The notes under the pieces were generated by a model. The model worked only from the letters and a program-made list of their open reading frames with translations. It was not told the DNA's origin and did not search any database. Of a stretch of 64,000 nucleotides of DNA, positions 26,611 to 33,982 are shown piece after piece (the stretch's first letter is position 1; the number at the start of each line of letters is the position of its first letter). This stretch comes from UBA7446 sp049596455 (GTDB lineage Bacteria > Bacteroidota > Bacteroidia > Flavobacteriales > Flavobacteriaceae), in contig JBMYLP010000003.1 of NCBI GenBank assembly GCA_049596455.1, forward strand, positions 127,973 to 191,972, read 5' to 3'. The position numbers and the translations under genes are program-made.

Positions 26611-27308
26611 TTTTCTCCAAAGACGCATTCCTTGAAGGGCAACTTTTGCTCTTAGACAAACCTCTTGAGTGGACTTCCTTTCAATTGGTGAATAAAATTA
26701 GATGGGCGATTCGAAAAACCTACGGAATCAAAAAAATAAAAGTAGGTCATGCAGGAACGTTAGACCCCCTTGCCACAGGACTAATGCTTATTTGCACAGG
26801 AAAAATGACCAAGCAAATAGACCAATTTATGAGCATGGACAAGTCCTATTCTGGCACGTTTCGGTTGGGCGCAACTACGCCATCTTATGATTTGGAAACT
26901 ACTGTAACTAATCCAAAATCTATTGATCATATCACGAATGCCTTATTAGAGGAAACATGCAACTCTTTTTTGGGTAAAATCCAACAAAAACCTCCCCTAC
27001 ATTCTGCCATAAAAAAAGACGGAAAACGACTTTACACTATTGCGCGAGCTGGAGAAACCACTGAAATACCATCGCGTGACATTACAATTTCGTCTTTTGA
27101 GTTAACCGAAATCAATTTACCAGATGTCACCTTTTCAGTTTCGTGCAGCAAAGGCACCTATATTCGTTCATTGGCGCACGATTTTGGGCAAAGCCTTGAG
27201 TGCGGTGCACACTTAACATCGCTTTGCAGAACAGCTATTGGAAGCTATAGCCTAGCCAACAGCTTGTCGCTTGACGCCTTTTTGCATAGCTTAGAGGAAA
27301 AATCGTAA
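26601..27308 (+). CDS. truB: tRNA pseudouridine(55) synthase TruB
   Basis: 235 residues from the ATG at 26601. The catalytic motif VGHAGTLDPLATG contains Asp55; LLLDKPLEWTSFQLV precedes it, and SKGTYIRSLAHDFG follows in the C-terminal half. It forms pseudouridine in the T-loop of tRNAs. The gene overlaps uppP by ten bases and lies two bases before tag. Confidence 0.97.
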   Translation: MDVVFSKDAFLEGQLLLLDKPLEWTSFQLVNKIRWAIRKTYGIKKIKVGHAGTLDPLATGLMLICTGKMTKQIDQFMSMDKSYSGTFRLGATTPSYDLETTVTNPKSIDHITNALLEETCNSFLGKIQQKPPLHSAIKKDGKRLYTIARAGETTEIPSRDITISSFELTEINLPDVTFSVSCSKGTYIRSLAHDFGQSLECGAHLTSLCRTAIGSYSLANSLSLDAFLHSLEEKS

Positions 27309-27310
27309 TT

Positions 27311-27895
27311 ATGGAATCTTTTCGCTGCGATTGGTGTTTGGCAAATCCAACGTATATCGCTTATCACGATACCGAATGGGGCGTACCCATTTTTGACGAC
27401 CATAAACTTTTTGAGGCACTTTTGCTTGAAACCTTTCAAGCGGGATTATCCTGGTGGGCCGTTTTAAAAAAACGCGCACATTTTCGAGAAGCCTTTCACG
27501 ATTTTAATGCGCGCTATGTAGCGCAGTTGACAGATTATGACGTAGAAAAACTGCTCCTTAACAAAGGAATCATTCGAAATCGGGGTAAAATTACGGGAGC
27601 CATTGCCAATGCACGGGCGTTTATCGAAATACAAAAAGAAGTGGGGAGTTTTAGCGATTTTATGTGGTCATACACCAACGGTATCCCCATTCAAAATAGC
27701 TATTCACAAACACATGAACTTCCACAAACTACGGCTTTGGCTACTCAAATGAGCAACGACCTTAAAAAACGTGGATTTAAATACATTGGAAAAATTACGA
27801 TGTATGCTCATATGCAAGCTGTAGGCATGGTCAACGACCACGTGGTGGACTGCTTTAGGCATCGCGAAGTGGCAACACTTAGTCCAAATAGCTAA
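27311..27895 (+). CDS. tag: DNA-3-methyladenine glycosylase I
   Basis: 194 residues. The Tag fold shows RCDWC near the N-terminus, YHDTEWGVP (His19), LFEALLLETFQAGLSW (base-recognition Glu) and the C-terminal NDHVVDCFRH, which supplies the His/Cys of the zinc snap. It excises 3-methyladenine from alkylated DNA. It shares with the window's ATL gene a role in alkylation damage, though the two are far apart. The end overlaps aat on the other strand by 17 bases. Confidence 0.96.
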   Translation: MESFRCDWCLANPTYIAYHDTEWGVPIFDDHKLFEALLLETFQAGLSWWAVLKKRAHFREAFHDFNARYVAQLTDYDVEKLLLNKGIIRNRGKITGAIANARAFIEIQKEVGSFSDFMWSYTNGIPIQNSYSQTHELPQTTALATQMSNDLKKRGFKYIGKITMYAHMQAVGMVNDHVVDCFRHREVATLSPNS

Positions 27896-28511
27896 GAAAT
27901 TCTTTTCTAGAAATTGGCGTGGCACCCATACTTGCCAAATGTGCTGTAGGCACCTGACAGTCAATGAGTTTGTATTTGTTTTTCTTTAGCTCACGAGTGA
28001 GATAAATCAGTGCCAACTTACTGGAATTACTTGCCCGAGAAAACATACTTTCGCCGCAAAACACTTGACCCACGTCTATGCCGTAAAGCCCCCCTACAAG
28101 CTCAGCGCCATCCCAAACCTCCACCGAGTGTGCGTGGCCTTGTTCGTGCAAAACTTCGTAAACTTCCATCAGTCCTGGCGTAATCCATGTGCCTGTTTGA
28201 CCAAATCGCTTTACTCCCGCACAGGATTTTACAACTTCGTTAAAAGCTTTGTTAAACGTAATTTCATAGGGGTGTTTGCGCAAAAAATTGCGCATACTTT
28301 TTGAAATACGCAATTGATCTGGAAAGAGCACCATTCTGGGATCTGGACTCCACCAAATCAAAAACTCATCTTGCTCAAACCATGGGAAAATGCCTTTTTG
28401 GTATGCCAATAGTACCCTTTCGGGGCGTAAGTCACCACCCACAGCAACAATGCCCTCTTCAGTGGCCAAGTGGGGCGAAGGAAAACGCAATTCTTCCGAT
28501 AAATGATACAT
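27879..28511 (-). CDS. aat: Leucyl/phenylalanyl-tRNA--protein transferase
   Basis: 210 residues. Motifs: FPSPHLATEEGIVAVGGDL, AYQKGIFPWF, IWWSPDPRMVLFP, GTWITPGLMEVYEVLHEQG, the catalytic-site segment GGLYGIDVGQVFCGESMFS and LIDCQVPTAHLASMGA. It attaches Leu or Phe to basic N-termini, making N-end-rule substrates for ClpS/ClpAP. It lies eight bases downstream of the DUF3127 gene in the same direction. Confidence 0.97.
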   Translation of the reverse strand: MYHLSEELRFPSPHLATEEGIVAVGGDLRPERVLLAYQKGIFPWFEQDEFLIWWSPDPRMVLFPDQLRISKSMRNFLRKHPYEITFNKAFNEVVKSCAGVKRFGQTGTWITPGLMEVYEVLHEQGHAHSVEVWDGAELVGGLYGIDVGQVFCGESMFSRASNSSKLALIYLTRELKKNKYKLIDCQVPTAHLASMGATPISRKEFLSYLD

Positions 28512-28519
28512 GCTTTTAG

Positions 28520-28891
28520 TTAGAAGGGCAAATCGTCTGGCTCTTCTTTTGCAGGCGCATCTGGCATAGTTTCAAATGGCGGTGCAGCAGGAGGAGGAGG
28601 AGGTGGCGTTGTTGCTTCAACAGCGTCTATGCGCCAACCTTGTATGGAATTGAAGTATTTGATTTCACCTTGCGGGCTTTGCCACTCACGCCCACGAAGG
28701 TTGATTCCCACTTTTACACGCTGCCCAACAGCAAATGCATTGAGAAGTGAACACTTGTCTTGTACAAATTCAACGAGTAGGTGTTGCGGGTATTGCTCTT
28801 CGGTTGTGATAACCAATTCACGTTTTTGAAAGCCGTTTGATCCGTACTCTTTGGTGTCGTCTATTTGTTTAATTTTTCCAGTAATTTCCAT
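28520..28891 (-). CDS. DUF3127 OB-fold protein with an SSB-like acidic tail
   Basis: 123 residues. The first ~95 are the DUF3127 domain (MEITGKIKQIDDTKEYGSNG, QKRELVITTEEQYPQHLLVEF, GQRVKVGINLRGREW, YFNSIQGWRID), which has the beta pattern of a small OB fold. A proline-rich linker leads to EPDDLPF, almost identical to the DDDLPF tip of the SSB encoded at 45851-46279. In SSB this tip recruits repair and replication proteins. The tail suggests a single-strand DNA-binding or SSB-partner-binding role; this is inference. Confidence 0.88.
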   Translation of the reverse strand: MEITGKIKQIDDTKEYGSNGFQKRELVITTEEQYPQHLLVEFVQDKCSLLNAFAVGQRVKVGINLRGREWQSPQGEIKYFNSIQGWRIDAVEATTPPPPPPAAPPFETMPDAPAKEEPDDLPF

Positions 28892-28913
28892 GCGGTGGTT
28901 AATGATGTTAATA

Positions 28914-28942
28914 CAAATTTACTCAATTTGTTGCGAATGCAA
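28914..28942 (-). promoter_or_regulatory. Promoter of the DUF3127-aat operon with a dyad
   Basis: On the minus strand TTG (28942-28940), 18-base spacer, TAAATTTG (28921-28914). The spacer overlaps an imperfect dyad with arms gttgc/gcaac (about 28923-28949) lying between this promoter and the divergent histidine kinase gene, a possible operator. Confidence 0.55.
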
Positions 28943-28970
28943 CGATTGAAAATATAGTATATTCGTAAAC

Positions 28971-30146
28971 ATGAGATTTGACTTCTCTTATGTAAACCAA
29001 CGAAACATCCGTACTACAGGATTTGTGTTGGCGTTATGCTTTGTTGGGTTTACGCTTTGGAACACCAATAAGCTTATTCAACGTATTCAACAAGATGAGC
29101 GTCAACAGATGGAACTTTGGGGCTTGGCACAGCAAGACCTAGCCTCTAGCACAGATCTTAATCAAGCTGTTGATCCATTAACATTTCAAGTGCTGACAGG
29201 GGAAAACACCATTCCAATGATTGTCGTGGATGACGAAAAAAAGCTTCTTTTTTCAAATAATATAAATGAGCGGAAATTAGCACAAGACCCTGTTGGGTAC
29301 GTAGAGGAGTTGATTCAAGAATTTAGCACTACGCATCCACCTATAGAAATCGTCTACGGTGACAATTTGAACCAAAAAATGTATTACGGGAATTCTAAGT
29401 TGATTAATCAATTACGCTATTATCCCATTGCTTTTTATCTGATTGTGCTCTTTTTAGGGGGTATCGTGGTTGCCTATTATAAAAGTACGCAGAAGGTCAT
29501 TTCCAATAAGCTATGGACTGGAATGGCAAAAGAAACGGCACATCAATTGGGAACACCCATTTCTTCTCTTTTAGGCTGGCTAACTATTTTAGAGCAGCAC
29601 GATATAGACAATCAGATATTAACCCAAATAAAAAGCGATATCAAACGTTTGGAGACAATTAGTGCGCGGTTTTCTAAAATTGGCTCACTACCAAACAAAG
29701 CAGATATGAAGCTGAGCACCGTAGTTTATGAGCTGGTGTCGTATATGGAAATTCGGATGCCAAAAGGAATTACGCTTCGTGTTAACGAAAGTGGTCATGA
29801 AGATTTGGTTGAAATCAATGCAGAACTTATTGCGTGGGTACTGGAAAATTTAATCAAAAACAGCATAGATTCGATTCGGGGAAAAGGGTCAATCACGATT
29901 GATTTAATTTGGGAAAACACGGCAACGGTTATGGTTCGAGATACAGGAAGCGGTATTCCAAAAAAAATTCAGAAAACTATTTTCAGACCCGGTGTTACCA
30001 CCAAAAAAAGAGGCTGGGGACTCGGATTATCTTTGGCAAAACGTATTGTGGAACAATACCACGGAGGCAAACTAAGACTTGTAGAAAGCTCCGAAAAAGG
30101 ATCGACTTTTGAGATTCAACTACCGCTTACACAACAGCCGCACTAA
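28971..30146 (+). CDS. Orphan membrane sensor histidine kinase
   Basis: 391 residues: one N-terminal membrane helix (~16-32), a ~115-residue extracytoplasmic region, a second helix (~151-170), then the phospho-acceptor box KETAHQLGTPISSL (His191) and an ATPase domain (ENLIKNSIDSI, DTGSGIPKKIQ, KRGWGLGLSLAKRIV). The H box AHQLGTP is a variant of the usual SHELRTP form. No response regulator is adjacent, so the partner is elsewhere. The signal is unknown. The 3' end overlaps the HIT gene on the opposite strand by 20 bases. Confidence 0.92.
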   Translation: MRFDFSYVNQRNIRTTGFVLALCFVGFTLWNTNKLIQRIQQDERQQMELWGLAQQDLASSTDLNQAVDPLTFQVLTGENTIPMIVVDDEKKLLFSNNINERKLAQDPVGYVEELIQEFSTTHPPIEIVYGDNLNQKMYYGNSKLINQLRYYPIAFYLIVLFLGGIVVAYYKSTQKVISNKLWTGMAKETAHQLGTPISSLLGWLTILEQHDIDNQILTQIKSDIKRLETISARFSKIGSLPNKADMKLSTVVYELVSYMEIRMPKGITLRVNESGHEDLVEINAELIAWVLENLIKNSIDSIRGKGSITIDLIWENTATVMVRDTGSGIPKKIQKTIFRPGVTTKKRGWGLGLSLAKRIVEQYHGGKLRLVESSEKGSTFEIQLPLTQQPH

Positions 30147-30519
30147 TTTTTTCGGCAAGGATTTTCATCTCCTCCTTAGAAGGCGAAACCTTTTTTTGAA
30201 ACGTGGCATCTGCCATTTCGTTAAGTGGAATCAAATGAACATGAACATGCGGTACTTCAAGTCCAATTACAGACAATCCAATCCGCTGACACGAAACCAC
30301 TTGCTTTAACGCAGTAGCCACCTGATGACTAAACTGCATCAAATCCAAATAAGCCTGCTGGTCCAAATCAAAAAGTTTATCCACTTCTTTTTTAGGAACG
30401 CAAAGTGTATGCCCAAAAGCATTGGGATTGATGTCCAAAAAGGCAATGTGCTTGTCGTCTTCCGCAACAATATAGGCGGGAAGTTCGCGTGCAATAATTC
30501 GGCTAAAAATAGACGCCAT
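30127..30519 (-). CDS. HIT-family nucleotide hydrolase
   Basis: 130 residues. The histidine triad is HVHVHLIP near residue 100, preceded by FLDINPNAFGHTLCVPKK. HIT proteins of the Hint type hydrolyse nucleoside phosphoramidates or adenylated compounds. The ATG shares one base with the greA stop (TAATG), so it is translationally coupled to greA. Confidence 0.95.
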   Translation of the reverse strand: MASIFSRIIARELPAYIVAEDDKHIAFLDINPNAFGHTLCVPKKEVDKLFDLDQQAYLDLMQFSHQVATALKQVVSCQRIGLSVIGLEVPHVHVHLIPLNEMADATFQKKVSPSKEEMKILAEKISAAVV

Positions 30520-30992
30520 TAGCGTTCAATGGATAAAATTTCGAATTTAAGTGTGCCGTTGGGAACGGTCACTTCTGCGATTTCGCCTACAGCCTTGCCC
30601 AAAAGTCCTTTTCCAATAGGAGAGCTCACCGAAATTTTTCCCGATTTTAAATCGGCTTCGCTTTCAGCAACAAGGGTGTAGTTCATTTCCATGTTGTTGT
30701 TAAGATTTTTGATGCGCACTTTTGACAGCACCAACACCTTAGAAACATCCAACTGTGATTCGTCTATCAAACGAGCATTGGCAAGGGTTTCTTCCATCTT
30801 GGAAATTTTCATCTCCAACATACCCTGCGCCTCTTTGGCAGCATCGTACTCGGCGTTTTCACTCAAATCTCCCTTGTCGCGCGCCTCGGCAATTGCCTGT
30901 GACGCACGCGGACGCTCCACATCTTTTAGATGATTGAGTTCTTCCCGTAATTTCTTTAGCCCTTCGGCGGTATAGTATGAAACTGTACTCAT
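30519..30992 (-). CDS. greA: Transcription elongation factor GreA
   Basis: 157 residues from the ATG at 30992. The N-terminal coiled coil carries the acidic tip DLSENAEYDAAKEAQ, which reaches into RNA polymerase and stimulates cleavage of backtracked RNA; the C-terminal FKBP-like domain ends SPIGKGLLGKAVGEIAEVTVP. It is first in the greA-HIT operon. Its leader holds a hairpin directly after the predicted transcription start. Confidence 0.97.
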   Translation of the reverse strand: MSTVSYYTAEGLKKLREELNHLKDVERPRASQAIAEARDKGDLSENAEYDAAKEAQGMLEMKISKMEETLANARLIDESQLDVSKVLVLSKVRIKNLNNNMEMNYTLVAESEADLKSGKISVSSPIGKGLLGKAVGEIAEVTVPNGTLKFEILSIER

Positions 30993-31004
30993 TGGGGTAT
31001 AGTT

Positions 31005-31029
31005 AAAAAAATCCCTTATTTTTAGGGAT
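31005..31029 (-). promoter_or_regulatory. 5'-terminal hairpin with T-run in the greA leader
   Basis: On the minus strand ATCCCT (31029-31024), a seven-base loop, AGGGAT (31016-31011) and a run of six T (31010-31005). It begins within a few bases of the predicted transcription start and ends 12 bases before the greA ATG. It has the shape of an intrinsic terminator but would be the very first structure of the RNA. Confidence 0.6.
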
Positions 31030-31034
31030 GAGTG

Positions 31035-31042
31035 CAAATATA
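31035..31042 (-). promoter_or_regulatory. -7 promoter element for greA
   Basis: TATATTTG followed by CAC on the minus strand, as at rplU and atpD. The greA ATG is 42 bases downstream. No -33 TTG at the expected distance. Confidence 0.6.
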
Positions 31043-31072
31043 CAATTTTCCTTTTTCTTCCGTTTTATAGAC

Positions 31073-31486
31073 ATGAAATATGTTGTTTTTGGAGTGTTTT
31101 TATTTTTATTGAGCTGTGCCAAAAACAGCGTAGAGCGCAATCCATATTTATACGAAACACGCTTTGACCAGAGCATCAATTTGGCACTTCCCGCTTTTGA
31201 CAACCTGAATTATCAAGGCGGAAGTTTGTATTGGGCAAATGGAGGTATTAGAGGGTTGTTGCTGTTTAATCTTTCAGGAACTATCATGGCATGGGAAGCA
31301 AGTTGTCCTAATCATACACCAAATAGTTGCTCTACATTGCAAATTAACGGCGTTACAGCCTCTTGCTCCTGTGAAGACTATAAGTACAGTTTGGCTACAG
31401 GACAGCCCCTCATAGATGGAGCCACCTATAGCCTACTGTTTTATAAAGTGCAGCAAAATGGGACTTCGGTGCGGATATATAATTAA
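31073..31486 (+). CDS. Rieske-like lipoprotein with degenerate cluster motifs
   Basis: 137 residues from the ATG at 31073, with a lipoprotein signal (FLLSCAKN, Cys15). The body resembles the Rieske fold seen in flavobacterial lipoproteins: FNLSGTIMAWEASCPNHTPNSC, then ASCSCEDYKYSLATGQPL. Canonical Rieske ligands are CxH and CxxH; here the first box is CPNH and the second CSCED without a histidine, so a normal [2Fe-2S] Rieske cluster seems unlikely. The function is unknown. It is transcribed divergently from greA. Confidence 0.75.
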   Translation: MKYVVFGVFLFLLSCAKNSVERNPYLYETRFDQSINLALPAFDNLNYQGGSLYWANGGIRGLLLFNLSGTIMAWEASCPNHTPNSCSTLQINGVTASCSCEDYKYSLATGQPLIDGATYSLLFYKVQQNGTSVRIYN

Positions 31487-31585
31487 GACTTTTTTTAATA
31501 GTCTTACGTTTTATTCAAAACCTTCATTACCGACTTTAAGACCCTCGTTCATTTTGTCATAAAACAAAACGAACCAAAAGTTCAA

Positions 31586-31606
31586 GAGGATTTCAAGGAA
31601 ATCCTC
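31586..31606. repeat. Perfect 8-bp inverted repeat
   Basis: gaggattt (31586-31593) and aaatcctc (31599-31606) around a five-base loop, in the 148-base gap between two convergent genes. No T-run follows on either strand, so it is not a standard intrinsic terminator, though it could stabilise either 3' end. Confidence 0.6.
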
Positions 31607-31610
31607 AAAC

Positions 31611-31636
31611 TTCTGAAATTCTGAAATTCTGAAATT
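31611..31636. repeat. Short tandem repeat (8-base unit, about three copies)
   Basis: The unit ctgaaatt is repeated three times, preceded by a matching tt. The array runs into the stop codon of the TonB receptor gene (31635-31637). Confidence 0.8.
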
Positions 31637-33842
31637 AGAATTTAAGCGTTAATCCCGCCAAAAAGTGGCGTCCTGCTTGGGGGTAATAGCCAACATACTC
31701 CAAAGTGGTTTTAACTCCGGGCGTAGTCCAATTGTCAACATAAGTACCATAATATCCATTAGAGGTATATACTTCATTAAAAATATTATAGACATGAATG
31801 TTTACATCCAAACGGGGTGCGTTTGGCTTGTTTAACACAACCGCCTGAAATAAAATATCCTGGACAGAATAGCTTTCCAATTTGGACAATTCTGCATCAA
31901 TATTACCCATGTATTGCTCTCCTACAAATTTGCTAACAAACGAAATAGACCACGAGTCGCGAGCGTACGTCAATTGATCGGAAGCAATCAACGAAGGAGA
32001 ATAGGACAAATGTGTATCACCCAAAAACTCTTTTTTACCATTGCGCTCAAATTCTTTGTTTTTGTTTCGGTTTTTGCTCCACGATAAGTTGGCTTGCCAA
32101 CTCCAATTGGGCGCAAATGCCCAGCCAGCGTCTAACTCTATCCCTCGGCGGTAACTATCCCCAGCGTTTTCACGAATAGGTGCACCCACATTATCAATAG
32201 CACCCGTAAGCACCAATTGGTTTTTATAGCCCATATAGTAGAGGTTTGCATTTACATACGCCGCTTCTGTTTTCCATCGCCAGCCCAACTCAAAGTCATT
32301 CAATTCTTCAGGAACAGGATTGCCATTTTCATAGTCGGTTCGGTTGGGTTCTTTATGTGCTTTGGCATAGGAAGCATAAAATTGATGGGCAGCATTGGGT
32401 TTGTACACCACGCCCGCTTTGGGGTTAAAAAAGGTATGCGCATCCTTGACTGTAAATGTCTCAGGACCGGCAACTTCTCCAGCTACGGCATAATCAATCC
32501 AGCGAACTTGTGCATCGGCGTAGAGCTTCCAATTGTCATTTAAAGAAACATCCCATTTTGCAAAAATATTACCATCTTTTTTCTTTCCGCGGTTTTCATA
32601 AAAACGGTGTTTTGGATTTATATTGGCGGTAGAAGCCCATAACAACTCGCCAAAATGCGCTCCGTTATAAGCACTGTAATATGCCCCTGCACTTAAGTTG
32701 TGATTTCCTTTTTGGTAATGATAGAGCAAATTAGCTACATAAAAGTCGTTATCTAACCATTTGCGCACTACATTTTCTGTTTCAGTAATGGCTTGTCCGT
32801 TAATGCTTAATGGTGGCAACTTTAAATAACTGTACGAAGTATCTCCGCTAAAGCTAACATTTTGATCGTACCACAAATCATAAAACTCTTCGTAATAACC
32901 ATATCCATGGGTATAATTTAATCCTAAAGATAGTCTGGCGTAATTGGACAATCGTTGTTCAATATGTAATTGTGTGTGGTCTTGGTTATAATTATCCACT
33001 TGGTTGTCGTAATAACCTTGTAATTTACCTTTATCGTCGTATTGCTCACCAGCAGGGTTATAGGTTCTGTTTACTGCTAACGTATCGGCTGTGATCCCAT
33101 ACCACGCTTGGTAAGTGCGCTCGTGACCACCAAAAGTCAATGCCTTTATTTTAGTATTCGCTTTGGTGTAGGTTCCTTGCAGAAAATATCCTTTAAGTTG
33201 TGAAGAAGCACGATCGATATAACCGTCAGAGGTGATGTTTGACAAGCGTCCACTAAATTCAAACCCACTTTCAGAAATTCCTGTGGAGAATTTAATCGTA
33301 TTTCTAAAGGTATTGAAACTACCTACACTTGAGGCAAGTTGAGCATAGGGTTTTTCCGATGCTTTGTCTGTTTCCAGGTTAATACTTGCACCAAAAGCGG
33401 CTGCTCCGTTGGTAGATGTTCCTACACCACGTTGCACTTGCATATTTTCTACAGAGGAGGCAAAATCGGAAAGGTTTACCCAGTAGGTGCCATGCGATTC
33501 GGCATCGTTGAGGGCAATTCCGTTAATGGTCACATTCACTCTTGTAGCATCGCTACCACGAACACGAATTCCTGTGTAACCCACGCCTGCTCCCGCGTCG
33601 CTTGTGGTAACTACGTTGGGTAAAAAACGCAACAACACTGGTAGGTCTTTCCCAACGTTTTGCTTGGCTAGCTCCTTTTTGGAGACATTGGTAAACGCCA
33701 TAGGCGTATCTTCTTTCGCCCGAAGGGCGCTCACCGTAACCGATTCAAGTGCTACGGTATTAACAGTTAATGTATCTATGTCAGATTTGGCTTGCTGCGC
33801 CATCAGGCTGCCCGCAAGCATTAATGTAATAATGGTTTTCAT
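31635..33842 (-). CDS. TonB-dependent outer-membrane receptor under TPP riboswitch control, probable thiamine importer
   Basis: 735 residues: signal peptide (MKTIITLMLAGSLMAQQ), a TonB-box region (LESVTVSALRAKEDTP), plug (LPVLLRFLPNVVTTSDAG, GIRVRGSDATRVNVTINGI, VQRGVGTSTNGAAAFGASIN) and a 22-strand-type barrel ending GRHFLAGLTLKF. Without context it would be called a siderophore- or vitamin-type receptor. The leader carries a TPP riboswitch, and a PnuC-type transporter and a NadR-like kinase lie just upstream. Riboswitch-controlled TonB receptors of this kind in Bacteroidota are assigned to thiamine uptake, which I adopt as the likely role. Confidence 0.88.
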   Translation of the reverse strand: MKTIITLMLAGSLMAQQAKSDIDTLTVNTVALESVTVSALRAKEDTPMAFTNVSKKELAKQNVGKDLPVLLRFLPNVVTTSDAGAGVGYTGIRVRGSDATRVNVTINGIALNDAESHGTYWVNLSDFASSVENMQVQRGVGTSTNGAAAFGASINLETDKASEKPYAQLASSVGSFNTFRNTIKFSTGISESGFEFSGRLSNITSDGYIDRASSQLKGYFLQGTYTKANTKIKALTFGGHERTYQAWYGITADTLAVNRTYNPAGEQYDDKGKLQGYYDNQVDNYNQDHTQLHIEQRLSNYARLSLGLNYTHGYGYYEEFYDLWYDQNVSFSGDTSYSYLKLPPLSINGQAITETENVVRKWLDNDFYVANLLYHYQKGNHNLSAGAYYSAYNGAHFGELLWASTANINPKHRFYENRGKKKDGNIFAKWDVSLNDNWKLYADAQVRWIDYAVAGEVAGPETFTVKDAHTFFNPKAGVVYKPNAAHQFYASYAKAHKEPNRTDYENGNPVPEELNDFELGWRWKTEAAYVNANLYYMGYKNQLVLTGAIDNVGAPIRENAGDSYRRGIELDAGWAFAPNWSWQANLSWSKNRNKNKEFERNGKKEFLGDTHLSYSPSLIASDQLTYARDSWSISFVSKFVGEQYMGNIDAELSKLESYSVQDILFQAVVLNKPNAPRLDVNIHVYNIFNEVYTSNGYYGTYVDNWTTPGVKTTLEYVGYYPQAGRHFLAGLTLKF

Positions 33843-33858
33843 TTGCGTAAAGGCAAAT
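33841..33858 (-). promoter_or_regulatory. Hairpin covering the receptor start codon (riboswitch expression platform)
   Basis: On the minus strand ATTTGC (33858-33853), a six-base loop and GCAAAT (33846-33841) form a perfect stem. The last two bases of the second arm are the A and T of the ATG at 33842-33840. An ACCCC run just upstream (33866-33862) could pair instead with the GGGGT at the start of the aptamer. The layout fits translational control by start-codon masking. Confidence 0.6.
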
Positions 33859-33892
33859 AAAGGGGTATTATCTACAATGGATTTTAGTTAAA

Positions 33893-33962
33893 CAATATTC
33901 CTTGGCAGCATTACCTGCCCAGGTTCAATGGGTATAATCTCAGCCGTTAGGCACCCCTAGAG
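33893..33962 (-). promoter_or_regulatory. TPP riboswitch (THI element)
   Basis: Read on the minus strand, the leader contains the ordered THI-box motifs AGGGGTGCC, GGCTGAGA (33945-33938), ATACCC, TTGAACCTGGGCAG and GTAATGCTGCC, with P5 arms GGCAG/CTGCC perfectly paired, then AAGGAA. This is the thiamine pyrophosphate aptamer. It begins a few bases after a -7 promoter element and ends about 50 bases before the receptor ATG. There is no intrinsic terminator between, so control is probably at translation. Confidence 0.93.
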
Positions 33963-33968
33963 ACGGGG

Positions 33969-33976
33969 CAAAGATA
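33969..33976 (-). promoter_or_regulatory. -7 promoter element for the riboswitch-receptor transcript
   Basis: TATCTTTG on the minus strand, exact match to TAnnTTTG, six bases before the aptamer. It lies immediately after the stop codon of the DUF4301 gene, giving the receptor its own promoter. No -33 TTG at standard spacing. Confidence 0.55.
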
Positions 33977-33982
33977 ACTGAA

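Noticed and set aside
31586..31606. Perfect hairpin as intrinsic terminator of the thiamine receptor or Rieske-like gene
   Set aside because: No T-run follows on either strand; kept only as an inverted repeat.
31611..31636. Tandem ctgaaatt repeat as a phase-variation tract
   Set aside because: It lies after the coding sequence, runs only into the stop codon and has an 8-base unit in three copies, so it cannot switch the gene at its start.
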